Positions 1 to 7,835 of a stretch of 16,378 nt of DNA are shown here, in pieces. The notes beneath the pieces are model-generated. The model did not search any database. It saw only the letters and a list, made by a program, of their open reading frames with translations, and had not been told where the DNA came from. A program made the translations under genes and the position numbers. Position 1 is the stretch's first letter. The number at the start of each line of letters is the position of its first letter. Origin of the DNA: CAZGOM01 sp964542875 (lineage in GTDB: Bacteria > Planctomycetota > Phycisphaerae > Phycisphaerales > Phycisphaeraceae); assembly GCA_964542875.1 (NCBI GenBank), contig CAZIWA010000122.1:1-16378 (forward strand), given 5' to 3'.

Positions 1-1076
1 ACGGTGACGCCGGCGTTGTGGAGGCGCTCGACGACGTTTTCGGGGTTGCGGCACTTATCGACCATGTCGGTGGCGTTGATAAGGCCCTTGGTGTAGAGGT
101 CCCAGAGGTGGTCGTCGAGGAGCTGCATGCCGAACTTCTTACCGGTCTGGATGGCAGAGTCGATGCGGTAGGTTTTATTTTCACGAATCATGTTGGCGAT
201 GGCGGGGGTGACGACCATGAATTCGTAGGCTGCGACGACGCCGGTGCCGTCGGCCTTGGGCATGAGCTGCTGGCTGATGACGGCCAGCAAGCTGGTGGAG
301 AGCTGGGCGCGGATCTGCGCCTGCTGGTTGGTGGGGAAGGCGTCGGTGAGACGGTTGATGGTGCCTGAGGCGCCGGTGGTGTGGAGGGTGCCGTAAACCA
401 AGTGCCCGGTTTCGGCGGCGGAGACGGCGGCCTCGATGGTTTCAAGGTCGCGCATTTCGCCGACGAGGATGGTGTCGGGGTTTTGACGCAGCGCGCGGCG
501 GATGGCTTCGGAGAAGCCGGGGACGTCGACGTGGACTTCGCGCTGATTAATGATCGAGCGGTCGTGGGGGAAGTAATACTCGATGGGGTCTTCGATGGTG
601 ATGACGTGCTTATCAAGGTTGATGCGCGTCTCGTTGATCATGGAAGCGAGGGTGGTGGTTTTACCCGAACCGGTGGGGCCGGTGACCAGGAAGAGGCCAC
701 GGGGGCGGCGGATGAGGTCGCGGCACATCTGGGGAAGGCCGATTTGCTCGAAGGTGAGCAGCTTGCTGGGGATGCGGCGCAGAACCAGGGCGACGGTGCC
801 CTTTTGCTTGAAGATGGAGACACGGAAGCGGGCTTCGGTGCCGTAGGCGAAGGCAAAGTCGGAGCCGCCTTTTTCCTGGAGCTCGATTTCGGCGCGTTCG
901 GGAGCGATGGACTTCATGAGGCCGACGGTGTCGCCGGGTTCGAGAGGGCGGGTTTTGAGTTCAACGAGCCGGCCCTTGAGGCGGAGGGTGGGGGGCTTGC
1001 CGACGGTGAGATGAAGGTCAGAGCCGCCTTGGCGAATGGTCACGTCCAGAAGACGGTCAATTTGAATTGCGGACAT
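1..1076 (-). CDS. pilT: Type IV pilus retraction ATPase PilT (3' end cut by window edge)
   Basis: Cytoplasmic hexameric ATPase of the GspE/PilT family that drives pilus depolymerisation and twitching. The ATG at 1076 has a GGAG ribosome site seven bases upstream, and 358 codons are visible before the left edge. Seen: Walker A GPTGSGKTTT at about residues 133-142, Asp box ITIEDPIEYYF at 159-169, Walker B DTILVGEMRD at 201-210, and His box TGHLVYGTLHTT at 223-234. The motif AIANMIRENK at 292-301 corresponds to the AIRNLIRE motif that separates PilT from PilB. PilT proteins are usually about 340-370 residues, so only a few C-terminal residues should be missing. It lies 59 bases downstream of pilB on the same strand, so the two are probably co-transcribed. 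A PilU-type paralogue is possible, but the retraction-ATPase class is clear. Confidence 0.93.
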   Translation of the reverse strand, partial: MSAIQIDRLLDVTIRQGGSDLHLTVGKPPTLRLKGRLVELKTRPLEPGDTVGLMKSIAPERAEIELQEKGGSDFAFAYGTEARFRVSIFKQKGTVALVLRRIPSKLLTFEQIGLPQMCRDLIRRPRGLFLVTGPTGSGKTTTLASMINETRINLDKHVITIEDPIEYYFPHDRSIINQREVHVDVPGFSEAIRRALRQNPDTILVGEMRDLETIEAAVSAAETGHLVYGTLHTTGASGTINRLTDAFPTNQQAQIRAQLSTSLLAVISQQLMPKADGTGVVAAYEFMVVTPAIANMIRENKTYRIDSAIQTGKKFGMQLLDDHLWDLYTKGLINATDMVDKCRNPENVVERLHNAGVT

Positions 1077-1135
1077 CGAATCACTCCGAAGGTTGTATTG
1101 AATGGAATATCAGAAGTGTGTGAATGGAGCCTTTT

Positions 1136-2893
1136 TTATGCAGCTTCTTCGTCGTCGACGATGCCTGCTGCCTGCGCGATCTTGGAGATTTCATCCGCGG
1201 TGGTGTTACCATCGAGGATCTTGAGTTTACCGTCACCCAGCAGGGTGCGCATGCCGGACCGTACGGCGGCGGCCTGGAGCTGGTTGAGGGGAGACTTCTT
1301 GAACGCCAGATCGCGCAGTTCGGCGTTCATCATCATCATTTCATAAATGCCGCGGCGGCCTTTGTAGCCGGTGCTGCCGCATTTGGGGCAACCCACGGGC
1401 TGGTAGAGGGTCCGACCGACGAGTTCATCATTGGTGAAGCCGCAGAGCTTGAGCAGCCGGCGGTTGGGGGTGGGGTCGGGCTTCTTGCATTCGGGGCAGA
1501 GGATGCGCACGAGCCGCTGGGCGAGCACGGCCTGGATGGAAGAGGCCACGAGGAAGGGCTTGACGCCCATGTCGATGAGACGGGTGCAGGCGGAAGGGGC
1601 GTCGTTGGTGTGGAGGGTGGAGAACACCAAGTGACCGGTGAGGGCGGCCTGGACGGCGACGTCGGCCACTTCCTTATCGCGGATTTCACCCACGAGCACG
1701 ATGTTGGGCGCCTGACGGAGCATGGCCTTGAGCACGAGCTGAAACTTAAGGCCGATGTGTTCGTTGATCTGGACCTGGTTGATGCCTTTGAAGTTGTATT
1801 CCACCGGGTCTTCGGCGGTGATGATTTTCTTGTCGGGCCGGTTGAGCAGGTTGAGCGCGGAGTAGAGCGTGGTGGTTTTGCCCGAACCGGTGGGCCCGGT
1901 GACGAGGAAGATGCCGTTGGGGCGCTTGATGACTTTGTTGAAGACTTCCAGGGTGTCGGGACGGAAGCCGAGGTTCTCCAGACCCAGACGCACGGCGTCT
2001 GGCCGAAGAATACGCATGACGATGCCTTCGCCGTGGTAATAAGGGCAGCAGGAGAAGCGGAAGTCGACCATGCGGTCGTCGATGCGCATCTTGATGCGGC
2101 CGTCCTGAGGGATGCGCTTTTCTTCGATCTTCACGCCGGCCATGATTTTCAGACGGGCGATGATGGCGGCCTGGGTGCGCTTGGGGATCTTGTCCTGCTC
2201 GTGGCAAACACCGTCAATGCGGTAGCGGAGGCGAACGCGGTCGGCGAAGGGCTCGATGTGAATATCGCTGGCACGGGCCTGGACGGCCTGATAGATGATG
2301 TGGTTGACGAGGCGGACGACAGGGGCCTGGTTGGCCTCGTCATCGGCCTTCTCATCCATCGACGAGTCGAGGTCCTGCGTCTTGGTGGTGATGTCGATGG
2401 ACTTGTCGGTGGTGATCGCGGTGATGGTGTCGGCGACCTGCTGACTGGTGTTGTTGAAGGCGCGCTCAAGGTATTCCTTGATCTGGCGCCGGTTGCCCAG
2501 AGCGGTGGAGATCTGGGTGTTCATCCGGAAGCGGAGAAGGTCCAGAAGTTCAAGGTCAAGGGGGTTGTTGATGAGGACTTTGAGCTTGCCGTTTTCCTTG
2601 GAGAGGGGGAGGATGAAATAGCGTGTCATCAACTCCTTGGGCATCATCGATTCATTGACGATGTTTTCCTTCTTGACGGCATCGGGCATGTCGATGTCGA
2701 TGTATTCCATCTCGTACTGCGAGGCGAGCGCCTGAGTGATGACGGTGTCGGGCACGTAGCCGAGTTCAACGAGCAATTCGCCGATGGGCTTGCGCACATT
2801 CTGCTGGAGTTTGAGAGCTTCCTGCAGCTTGGGTTCGTCGATTTTTCCCCATTGCTTCAGGATTTCGCCGAGTTTGAGACGACGCTTGGCCAT
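1136..2893 (-). CDS. pilB: Type IV pilus assembly ATPase PilB (GspE/PulE family)
   Basis: Cytoplasmic ATPase that powers pilus extension. The ATG at 2893 is chosen over a TTG two codons upstream because AGGAAA lies seven bases before it; the product is 585 residues. The N-terminal part (about 5-60) carries two copies of the MshEN pattern LGxxLxxxGxxxxxxLxxxLxxQ (LGEILKQWGKIDEPK... and IGELLVELGYVPDT...), a fold known to bind cyclic di-GMP in MshE and some PilB proteins. Then follow RASDIHIEP (about 207-215), Walker A GPTGSGKTTT (333-342), Asp box ITAEDPVEYNF (358-368), Walker B IVLVGEIRD (398-406) and His box TGHLVFSTLHT (419-429). A CPEC...CPKC tetracysteine zinc site (about 466-505) supports PilB/GspE rather than PilT. 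A type II secretion GspE is the alternative, but pilT immediately downstream favours a pilus role. Confidence 0.92.
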   Translation of the reverse strand: MAKRRLKLGEILKQWGKIDEPKLQEALKLQQNVRKPIGELLVELGYVPDTVITQALASQYEMEYIDIDMPDAVKKENIVNESMMPKELMTRYFILPLSKENGKLKVLINNPLDLELLDLLRFRMNTQISTALGNRRQIKEYLERAFNNTSQQVADTITAITTDKSIDITTKTQDLDSSMDEKADDEANQAPVVRLVNHIIYQAVQARASDIHIEPFADRVRLRYRIDGVCHEQDKIPKRTQAAIIARLKIMAGVKIEEKRIPQDGRIKMRIDDRMVDFRFSCCPYYHGEGIVMRILRPDAVRLGLENLGFRPDTLEVFNKVIKRPNGIFLVTGPTGSGKTTTLYSALNLLNRPDKKIITAEDPVEYNFKGINQVQINEHIGLKFQLVLKAMLRQAPNIVLVGEIRDKEVADVAVQAALTGHLVFSTLHTNDAPSACTRLIDMGVKPFLVASSIQAVLAQRLVRILCPECKKPDPTPNRRLLKLCGFTNDELVGRTLYQPVGCPKCGSTGYKGRRGIYEMMMMNAELRDLAFKKSPLNQLQAAAVRSGMRTLLGDGKLKILDGNTTADEISKIAQAAGIVDDEEAA

Positions 2894-2946
2894 TATCAAT
2901 TTTCCTGTGGATGTCGCCGGAGTTATCAGACATTCCCCTTATGGGC

Positions 2947-2973
2947 ATTCTACACATGTATCCCCGACGTCAA
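2947..2973 (-). promoter_or_regulatory. Candidate sigma70 promoter for pilB-pilT
   Basis: Read on the minus strand, TTGACG (2973-2968) and TAGAAT (2952-2947) each match five of six consensus positions. The spacer is only 15 bases, shorter than the preferred 17, so confidence is low. Transcription would start about 50 bases before the pilB ATG. Confidence 0.3.
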
Positions 2974-3257
2974 GGGCGGGTGAGACGAAAATGCTTGAAG
3001 GAGATGTGTTTACAGGAAAAGTGTGAGTTTCGGGTGGGGAGGAGGGGATGGAGGTTCCGAGTCGTGTGTCCCGGGTTCCGGGTCGAAGAGGGGGGGTTAA
3101 GAATGTTGGGTCGCCGGCGGTGGGTCGGCAGGGCGTGGCGGGCACGGGAAAGGCCATAACAATCAACTTTGTTGGGGATTTCTTGACAGAACGTGGTTTG
3201 CGGGGGATGTTAGTAGGGCTGGACAAGAAGGCCTTGGGAAATATCGGGGTGAGTTGT

Positions 3258-3286
3258 TTAGCATGTGCCGTGTTTGTGCATATGAT
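3258..3286 (+). promoter_or_regulatory. Candidate sigma70 promoter for the methyltransferase gene
   Basis: TTAGCA (3258-3263, four of six matches) and TATGAT (3281-3286, five of six) are separated by 17 bases. The predicted start near 3293 leaves a leader of about 65 bases before the TTG start codon. Confidence 0.4.
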
Positions 3287-3356
3287 CCCTGTGCAGACAT
3301 TGCTTAACTTCCGGCGGCCCGTCGGCCGTGTTTCTAATTCTTAAGGAGAGAATCGC

Positions 3357-4955
3357 TTGACTCAATCTGTTGCCCACCCGACTCACACAAGCTACGACAC
3401 CGTTCCTTATGAGTCGCGCCCGTTTGCGCAAACGCATCCTGACCGGCTGGCCACCATCGGCCAGCTCTTTGGCATCAAGACGGTCATGGCCGACCGGGCT
3501 CGCGTGCTGGAACTGGGCTGCGCCTCCGGCGGGAACCTGATTCCCCTGGCCGTGAACTACCCCAACGCCCAGTTTGTGGGTGTGGACTATTCTTCACGGC
3601 AGGTTGCCGAAGCCAAGGCGATGGTCGAACAACTCGGGCTGACGAACATCGAATTCAAGCATGCCAGCATCGCCGATGTGGACGCTTCCTACGGGAAGTT
3701 CGACTACATCCTTTGCCACGGCGTGTTTTCCTGGATCTCCCTGGACCTGCAAGAAAAGGTCCTGGCGATCTCCAACGAGAACCTGAACCCCAACGGCATC
3801 GCGTACATCAGCTACAACGTGTACCCGGGCTGGCACATGTCGGGCATGCTGCGCGACATGATGGTTTACCACTCGGGCCGGTTCGTGGGCGTGAGCGATA
3901 AGATCGCCCAGGCGCGCGCGCTGCTGGACTTTTTGGCCAACTCGGTGCCGGCGCAGCTCAACAGCTACTCGGCGATGCTCAAGGAATCGGTGGACATGCT
4001 GCGCAAGCAGTCCGACACGTACCTGCTGCACGAATACCTGGAAGAGAACAACAACCCGCTTTACTTCTTCCAGTTCGTGGAGAAGGCCCAGAAGCACGGG
4101 ATGAAGTTCCTTGGCGAATCCAACATCTTCGAGATGATGGACTCCCGCTTCCCGGCTGAAGTCCAGAAGACGCTGCGCACGATCGCGCCCGACGCGATCC
4201 ACATGGAGCAGTACATGGACTTCCTGAGCCGGCGCACTTTCCGGCAGACGCTGATCGTGCACCAGAACGTGGCAATCAACCGGAACATCCAGCCTCACGT
4301 GGTTCGCGGGATGTATGTCTCGGCGACCTGCGCGATCGTGCCCAAGACCGATGGCTCCAAGCATGACCTGACGGGCACCGGGCCTGAGCAGTTCCAGAGC
4401 CAGCGCGGCAGCATCACCGTGACGGATCCGTTTGTGAAGAATGCGCTGATGATGCTGATCGAACACGCACCGGCAGCGGTGACGTTCGAAGAAATCCTGG
4501 CGGAAGCCCGCAAGCGCGGTCCGCTGGCCGAAGGCGCCGCGGCCAACCCCGTGAACGACTTCAACCAGTTGGCCACGAGCCTGCTGCAGTGCTACACGCT
4601 GGGCCATGTGCAGCTTTCGATGCTGCCTGCGCCTTACCTGGCCAAACCTTCGGAAAACCCCCAGGCCAACGGCATGGTGCGCGCGATGGCGGAAACCTCC
4701 AACCGGGTGACCAACGCCCGGCACGAAATGATTCAGGTCAATGACCTGGACCGTCAAGTGCTGCGGAGCCTGGACGGCACCAAGAGCAAGGAACAGGTGG
4801 TTGACTCCCTGCTGAGCCTGATCGGCACCGGCACGCTGACGGCCCGGGAAAACAACCAGCCCGTGACCGACCCCGTGAAGCTGCGCGAACTGTTTGAGCG
4901 CGAATACCCCAACTGTCTGGATCGTCTGGCGAAGCTTGCGCTTTTGAGCAAGTAA
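3357..4955 (+). CDS. Class I SAM-dependent methyltransferase with methyltransferase regulatory domain
   Basis: Predicted cytoplasmic methyltransferase, 532 residues. The start is TTG at 3357: AAGGAG lies eight bases upstream, there is no earlier in-frame ATG, and the conserved N-terminus (SYDTVPYESRPFAQTHPDR, residues 12-30) begins just after it. SAM-binding motif I is LELGCASGGN (51-60), with the acidic loop GVDYSS at 75-80 and FDYILCHGVFSWI at 115-127. The conserved SYNVYPGWHM (152-161) follows. Residues about 205-300 (YLLHEYLEENNNPLYFFQF, then QYMDFLSRRTFRQTL) match the methyltransferase regulatory domain, and a C-terminal region of about 200 residues follows. The same architecture occurs in rickettsial protein-lysine methyltransferases acting on outer-membrane proteins, so a protein substrate is plausible but unproven. 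It is transcribed away from pilB and ends at a strong terminator, so it is probably monocistronic. Confidence 0.85.
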   Translation: MTQSVAHPTHTSYDTVPYESRPFAQTHPDRLATIGQLFGIKTVMADRARVLELGCASGGNLIPLAVNYPNAQFVGVDYSSRQVAEAKAMVEQLGLTNIEFKHASIADVDASYGKFDYILCHGVFSWISLDLQEKVLAISNENLNPNGIAYISYNVYPGWHMSGMLRDMMVYHSGRFVGVSDKIAQARALLDFLANSVPAQLNSYSAMLKESVDMLRKQSDTYLLHEYLEENNNPLYFFQFVEKAQKHGMKFLGESNIFEMMDSRFPAEVQKTLRTIAPDAIHMEQYMDFLSRRTFRQTLIVHQNVAINRNIQPHVVRGMYVSATCAIVPKTDGSKHDLTGTGPEQFQSQRGSITVTDPFVKNALMMLIEHAPAAVTFEEILAEARKRGPLAEGAAANPVNDFNQLATSLLQCYTLGHVQLSMLPAPYLAKPSENPQANGMVRAMAETSNRVTNARHEMIQVNDLDRQVLRSLDGTKSKEQVVDSLLSLIGTGTLTARENNQPVTDPVKLRELFEREYPNCLDRLAKLALLSK

Positions 4956-4977
4956 ACCGCGATCGGTTTTTGAATTT

Positions 4978-5020
4978 AAAGCCGCCCGGATGGGTTGACC
5001 ATCCGGGCGGCTTTTTTTTT
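4978..5020 (+). terminator. Strong Rho-independent terminator after the methyltransferase
   Basis: A perfect 13-base-pair stem, GCCGCCCGGATGG (4981-4993) with CCATCCGGGCGGC (4999-5011), has a five-base loop and is followed by nine T residues (5012-5020). It starts 25 bases after the stop codon and separates this gene from the uptake operon downstream. Confidence 0.95.
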
Positions 5021-5055
5021 GCGCATTGGGGATGAGGGGCGGCGTGAAAAGGAGA

Positions 5056-5092
5056 TGAAGTTAATCGAATTGATAGTTGAGAATTAACTTCA
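5056..5092. promoter_or_regulatory. Perfect 10-base inverted repeat, probable operator of the uptake operon
   Basis: TGAAGTTAAT (5056-5065) and ATTAACTTCA (5083-5092) are exact reverse complements separated by 17 bases. The arm centres are 27 bases apart, between two and three helical turns. The right arm fills the first part of the spacer of the promoter at 5077-5105, a typical repressor position. It does not resemble the direct-repeat PHO box. Confidence 0.5.
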
Positions 5093-5105
5093 ATATCCAT
5101 ACGAT
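5077..5105 (+). promoter_or_regulatory. Candidate sigma70 promoter of the phosphonate-type uptake operon
   Basis: TTGAGA (5077-5082, five of six matches) and TACGAT (5100-5105, four of six) are separated by exactly 17 bases. Transcription would start near 5112, about 55 bases before the GTG start of the binding-protein gene. Confidence 0.42.
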
Positions 5106-5166
5106 TGCACGCCCAAAACACAACACCCGCGATGGCCTTGCGCCACGCACTGCAGGAGGAACAAAG

Positions 5167-6120
5167 GTGGCTCTGAAATCATTGAAACTGCTTGGCTTTA
5201 TCGCCCTTGTGGGCTTGCTTTTGAGTGTGGTGGCCTGGAATCAGACCGCGCTTGCCGGCAAGGACCCGGAGAAGCTGGTTTTTGTGTTTCAAAAGCAGAA
5301 GGACCCGGCCAAGCTCAAGGAGCACGCCGACAAGGTTGCCCAGTACCTCACGAAGGAACTGGGCATGCCGGTGAGCACGGTGGTGCCGCTGGAATACTCG
5401 GCTTCGGTGCAGGCACTGGCGAGCAAGACCGCGGACATCGCCTACAGCGATTCGATTCCGTATCTGCTGGCGCGGCGCGAGGCAGGCGCCACCATTTTGC
5501 TTGCAGAGCAGCGGGCCGACGCGAAGGGCGAACTGCGAACCGATTACGACTCGATCTTCGTGGTTGGCGCAGACAGCCCGTACAAATCGCTTGAGGACAT
5601 CAAGGCCAATGCAGGCAAGGTCCGGATCGCCTTCACCAGCCGGACAAGCACGTCAGGCTACCTGATGGCCTATAGCCGGCTGGTAAAGGAAGGCGTTCTT
5701 AAGCCCAAGCAGGATCCGAAGGAAGTCTTCAAGTCGGTTGATTTCTCAGGCAGCTACACCCTCGCGCTTGAGGCTGTCGCCGCCGGCCGGGCGGATGTCT
5801 GCGCGGTGAGCTTCTACACGATGGAAGGCCCGCGCGCCGGGGTTTACATTCCGGAGGAAACGCAGAAGAAGCTCCGGATCATCGCACGCACACCCAGCGT
5901 GCCGACGCACGTGATCATGGCCCGGGAAGGCATCAGCCAGCCTTTGAAGGACAAGATCAGCCAGGCGCTGCTGAAGCTCTCCGGCGAACAGCCCGACCTT
6001 CTGGCGGATGTCTACGGCACCAAAAATCTGGTCAAGGTGGACCCGGAGAAGCACGTGAAAGCTACGGTTGAGGCGTTTGAAGTTCTGGGCGTGGACCCGC
6101 AAACCTTTACCCGTAAGTGA
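5167..6120 (+). CDS. phnD: Phosphate/phosphite/phosphonate ABC transporter substrate-binding protein (PhnD-like)
   Basis: Exported solute-binding protein that captures a phosphorus oxyanion or phosphonate for the ABC importer encoded next. The start is GTG at 5167, because AGGAGG at 5154-5159 lies seven bases before it and the protein then begins with a proper signal peptide. That signal has Lys4 and Lys7, a hydrophobic stretch at about 8-24, and probable cleavage after ALA at residue 30. The mature part matches the PhnD family in layout: VFVFQKQKDPAKL, then DIAYSDSIPYLLARR, an SLEDIK stretch, and STSGYLMAYSRLVKEG. The product is 317 residues, a usual length. Its TGA overlaps the GTG start of the transporter gene by three bases (GTGA at 6117-6120), implying translational coupling. 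No phosphonate-cleaving enzyme is nearby, so the ligand cannot be told from context. Confidence 0.85.
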   Translation: MALKSLKLLGFIALVGLLLSVVAWNQTALAGKDPEKLVFVFQKQKDPAKLKEHADKVAQYLTKELGMPVSTVVPLEYSASVQALASKTADIAYSDSIPYLLARREAGATILLAEQRADAKGELRTDYDSIFVVGADSPYKSLEDIKANAGKVRIAFTSRTSTSGYLMAYSRLVKEGVLKPKQDPKEVFKSVDFSGSYTLALEAVAAGRADVCAVSFYTMEGPRAGVYIPEETQKKLRIIARTPSVPTHVIMAREGISQPLKDKISQALLKLSGEQPDLLADVYGTKNLVKVDPEKHVKATVEAFEVLGVDPQTFTRK

Positions 6121-7697
6121 CCCTCGCGCCAACCACATCCTCAGAGCCGGCGAAACTTTCCGGCACGAACGGACCTGCAACCGTCCGGCTGGAGTCGGTC
6201 GGAGTGGTTTTTCCCTCCGGCGTGAGGGCGCTGAATTCCGTCAGCCTTGAGGTACCGCAGGGCCAGATGCTTGCCGTGCTGGGCGCTTCGGGCTCAGGCA
6301 AAACCACACTCCTGAAAGTCCTCTCCAAACGGCTGGTCCCCAGCCTTGGCGGGGCTTTTATCCAAGGCAAGGTGGCCACGATTCACCAGGACCTCCGGCT
6401 TGTGAAACAGCGGACGGTTTTGGAAAATGTCCTTCAAGGATGCCTTGCGCGGCACGGCTGGACTCTGCTCCCGGCGGGCTTTCCAAAATCAGAGCGCGAG
6501 CGCGCCGCGGGCTTGCTAAAACGGGTGGGGCTTGAGCACCGGGCCGGTCAGCGTGTCTCCAGGCTTTCAGGCGGGGAGCAACAGCGCGTGGCCATTGCCC
6601 GGGCCCTTATGCAGGACCCGGCGATTTTGCTGGCCGATGAACCCATCGCATCACTTGACCCGGCCAACGCCATGTCCGTGATGAGGCTGCTTCAGGAAGT
6701 GGCCAGGGAAAACAATCTGACGGTGATCACCGTCATGCACGACAGCAGGTTGGCGGAGGCTTTTTCTGATCGGATCGTGGGGCTTGACCAGGGGCGATTG
6801 TTTTTTGATTCGTCGCGGGAGCAGGATCGCGGGCAAAGCTACAGCGCCGCCTTGGGTGCGCAGCCTGACGCGGGGGGTGCCCCGCAGGCCGTGGCGCCGG
6901 TTGTTTCCAAAACGAGCATTTGGGCGCAATATGCGCGCACAGGGCTTTGGATCATGGGGGGCCTGGCGCTGCTGGCGTGGGGAGCGTCGGTGATTGAGTT
7001 TGACCCTGAGCGTCATTTTGGGGCGCTGGGGCGCGTGCTTGATTACTTTAAACGGATGGTTCCCACGAGCATGGAGCAGTGGAGCAGCCTCCCGTGGCGG
7101 GACCTGTTCTGGGCGCTGGTGGAAACCATGCAGATGTCGATCGTGGGTACGTTTCTGGCGGTGCTTTTAAGCTGGCCGCTGGCCGCATTGGGGGCCAAGA
7201 ATCTCTGTCCAGGGTGGGTGACGCGCCCAACACGGCTGCTACTAAATGTGGTGCGGACCATTCCGTCTTTGATCTGGGCGCTGATCTTTGTTTCCGCAGT
7301 GGGGCTTGGCCCCTTTGCCGGGGTGCTGGCCCTGGCGTGCTACTCGGTGGGGTATCTGACAAAGTTTTTCTATGAGGCTTTTGAAGCGATCGACCCGGGT
7401 CCGTCGGATGCGCTGGGGGAGATGGGGGCTTCGGGGCTGCAAAAGTTCATGTTCGCGGTCTGGCCCAGCGCGCGGCCGCAGTTTTATTCTTCGTGCATTT
7501 TCATGCTGGAGTACAACGTGCGGGCGGCCAGCGTGCTCGGCATCGTCGGCGCGGGCGGGATCGGGTATTACATCAAGCTCTATGTGGATATGTTCGATCA
7601 CAGAGCCGTCTTTGCCAGCCTGCTTTTGCTGTTGACTGTCGTGGTGGCGCTGGACTGGACTTCCACCCGGCTTCGGGCGTGGCTCGTTTCTGCCTGA
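6117..7697 (+). CDS. Fused phosphonate-type ABC importer: ATPase (PhnC-like) plus permease (PhnE-like)
   Basis: One 526-residue polypeptide joins two subunits that are normally separate. ATPase, about 22-230: Walker A GASGSGKTT (56-64), Q-loop Gln91, signature LSGGEQQR (150-157), Walker B ILLADEP (170-176) and switch His208. A linker of about 40 residues leads to the permease, about 275-526. Hydrophobic spans lie near 276-293, 338-358, 375-415 and 500-515. The coupling-helix region EAFEAIDPGPSDALGEMGAS (420-439) and VGAGGIGYYI (477-486) are PhnE-like. Only about 29 residues separate the Walker A lysine from the Q-loop, clearly fewer than in usual PhnC proteins. The reading frame is continuous, so the fusion is not an artefact of frame choice. 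Start GTG at 6117 overlaps the phnD stop. With the binding protein it would form a complete two-gene importer if it assembles as a homodimer. Confidence 0.85.
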   Translation: MTLAPTTSSEPAKLSGTNGPATVRLESVGVVFPSGVRALNSVSLEVPQGQMLAVLGASGSGKTTLLKVLSKRLVPSLGGAFIQGKVATIHQDLRLVKQRTVLENVLQGCLARHGWTLLPAGFPKSERERAAGLLKRVGLEHRAGQRVSRLSGGEQQRVAIARALMQDPAILLADEPIASLDPANAMSVMRLLQEVARENNLTVITVMHDSRLAEAFSDRIVGLDQGRLFFDSSREQDRGQSYSAALGAQPDAGGAPQAVAPVVSKTSIWAQYARTGLWIMGGLALLAWGASVIEFDPERHFGALGRVLDYFKRMVPTSMEQWSSLPWRDLFWALVETMQMSIVGTFLAVLLSWPLAALGAKNLCPGWVTRPTRLLLNVVRTIPSLIWALIFVSAVGLGPFAGVLALACYSVGYLTKFFYEAFEAIDPGPSDALGEMGASGLQKFMFAVWPSARPQFYSSCIFMLEYNVRAASVLGIVGAGGIGYYIKLYVDMFDHRAVFASLLLLLTVVVALDWTSTRLRAWLVSA

Positions 7698-7710
7698 GGG
7701 CGCGGCGCCG

Positions 7711-7827
7711 ATAAAGCGAGAAAAGGACCTGGATGTGGTTTGGCAGATGGCGAGGAGTTTAAGTTCGGGCGTAAACGGGATATCGGATTACGATGAGGAC
7801 GCCTTGTCCGACCTACGCCGAGTTTAC
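7711..7827 (+). repeat. Dispersed intergenic element, copy 1
   Basis: This stretch aligns with 16083-16205 in the same orientation, with about three quarters of positions identical by eye and only one-base gaps. The best-kept blocks are ATAAAGC/GAGAAAA at the left, TTTGGCAG (7738-7745), TTCGG-CGTAA (7764-7774) and GAGTTTA at the right end. TCGGA (7783-7787) can pair with TCCGA (7807-7811) around a 19-base loop. It fills the gap between the convergent uptake operon and the C45-like gene. Weaker similarity may run on to about 7855, into the 3' end of that gene. Confidence 0.7.
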
Positions 7828-7835
7828 GAAAGCAA

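Larger units (their letters stand above)
2894..3356. other. 463-base gap between divergent pilB and methyltransferase genes
   Basis: Holds the candidate pilB promoter on the left and the candidate methyltransferase promoter on the right. A further TTGACA at 3183-3188 with a 17-base spacer to GATGTT (3206-3211) is a second, weaker plus-strand promoter candidate. The G-rich middle (about 3030-3150) contains no gene I can support; the short open frames there have no recognisable domain and no good ribosome site. Confidence 0.5.

Noticed and set aside
381..1346. 321-codon open frame antisense to pilT and the end of pilB
   Set aside because: Shadow of pilT, whose Walker and His boxes are all intact on the minus strand.
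1124..2983. 619-codon open frame antisense to pilB
   Set aside because: pilB on the other strand has every family motif. This frame is low-complexity (rich in Gly, Val, Asp, His), as expected from the complement of a GC-rich gene.
3048..3344. 98-codon open frame in the pilB-methyltransferase gap
   Set aside because: No ribosome site, no recognisable domain, and it overlaps the candidate methyltransferase promoter.
5077..5166. Upstream TTG start that would lengthen the binding protein by 30 residues
   Set aside because: It lies inside the promoter and lacks a ribosome site. The GTG at 5167 has AGGAGG at ideal spacing and starts a normal signal peptide.
6117..7697. PhnC and PhnE as two genes with a missed boundary
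   Set aside because: No stop occurs between the domains, and I saw no ribosome site and start in the linker to suggest a separate permease gene.
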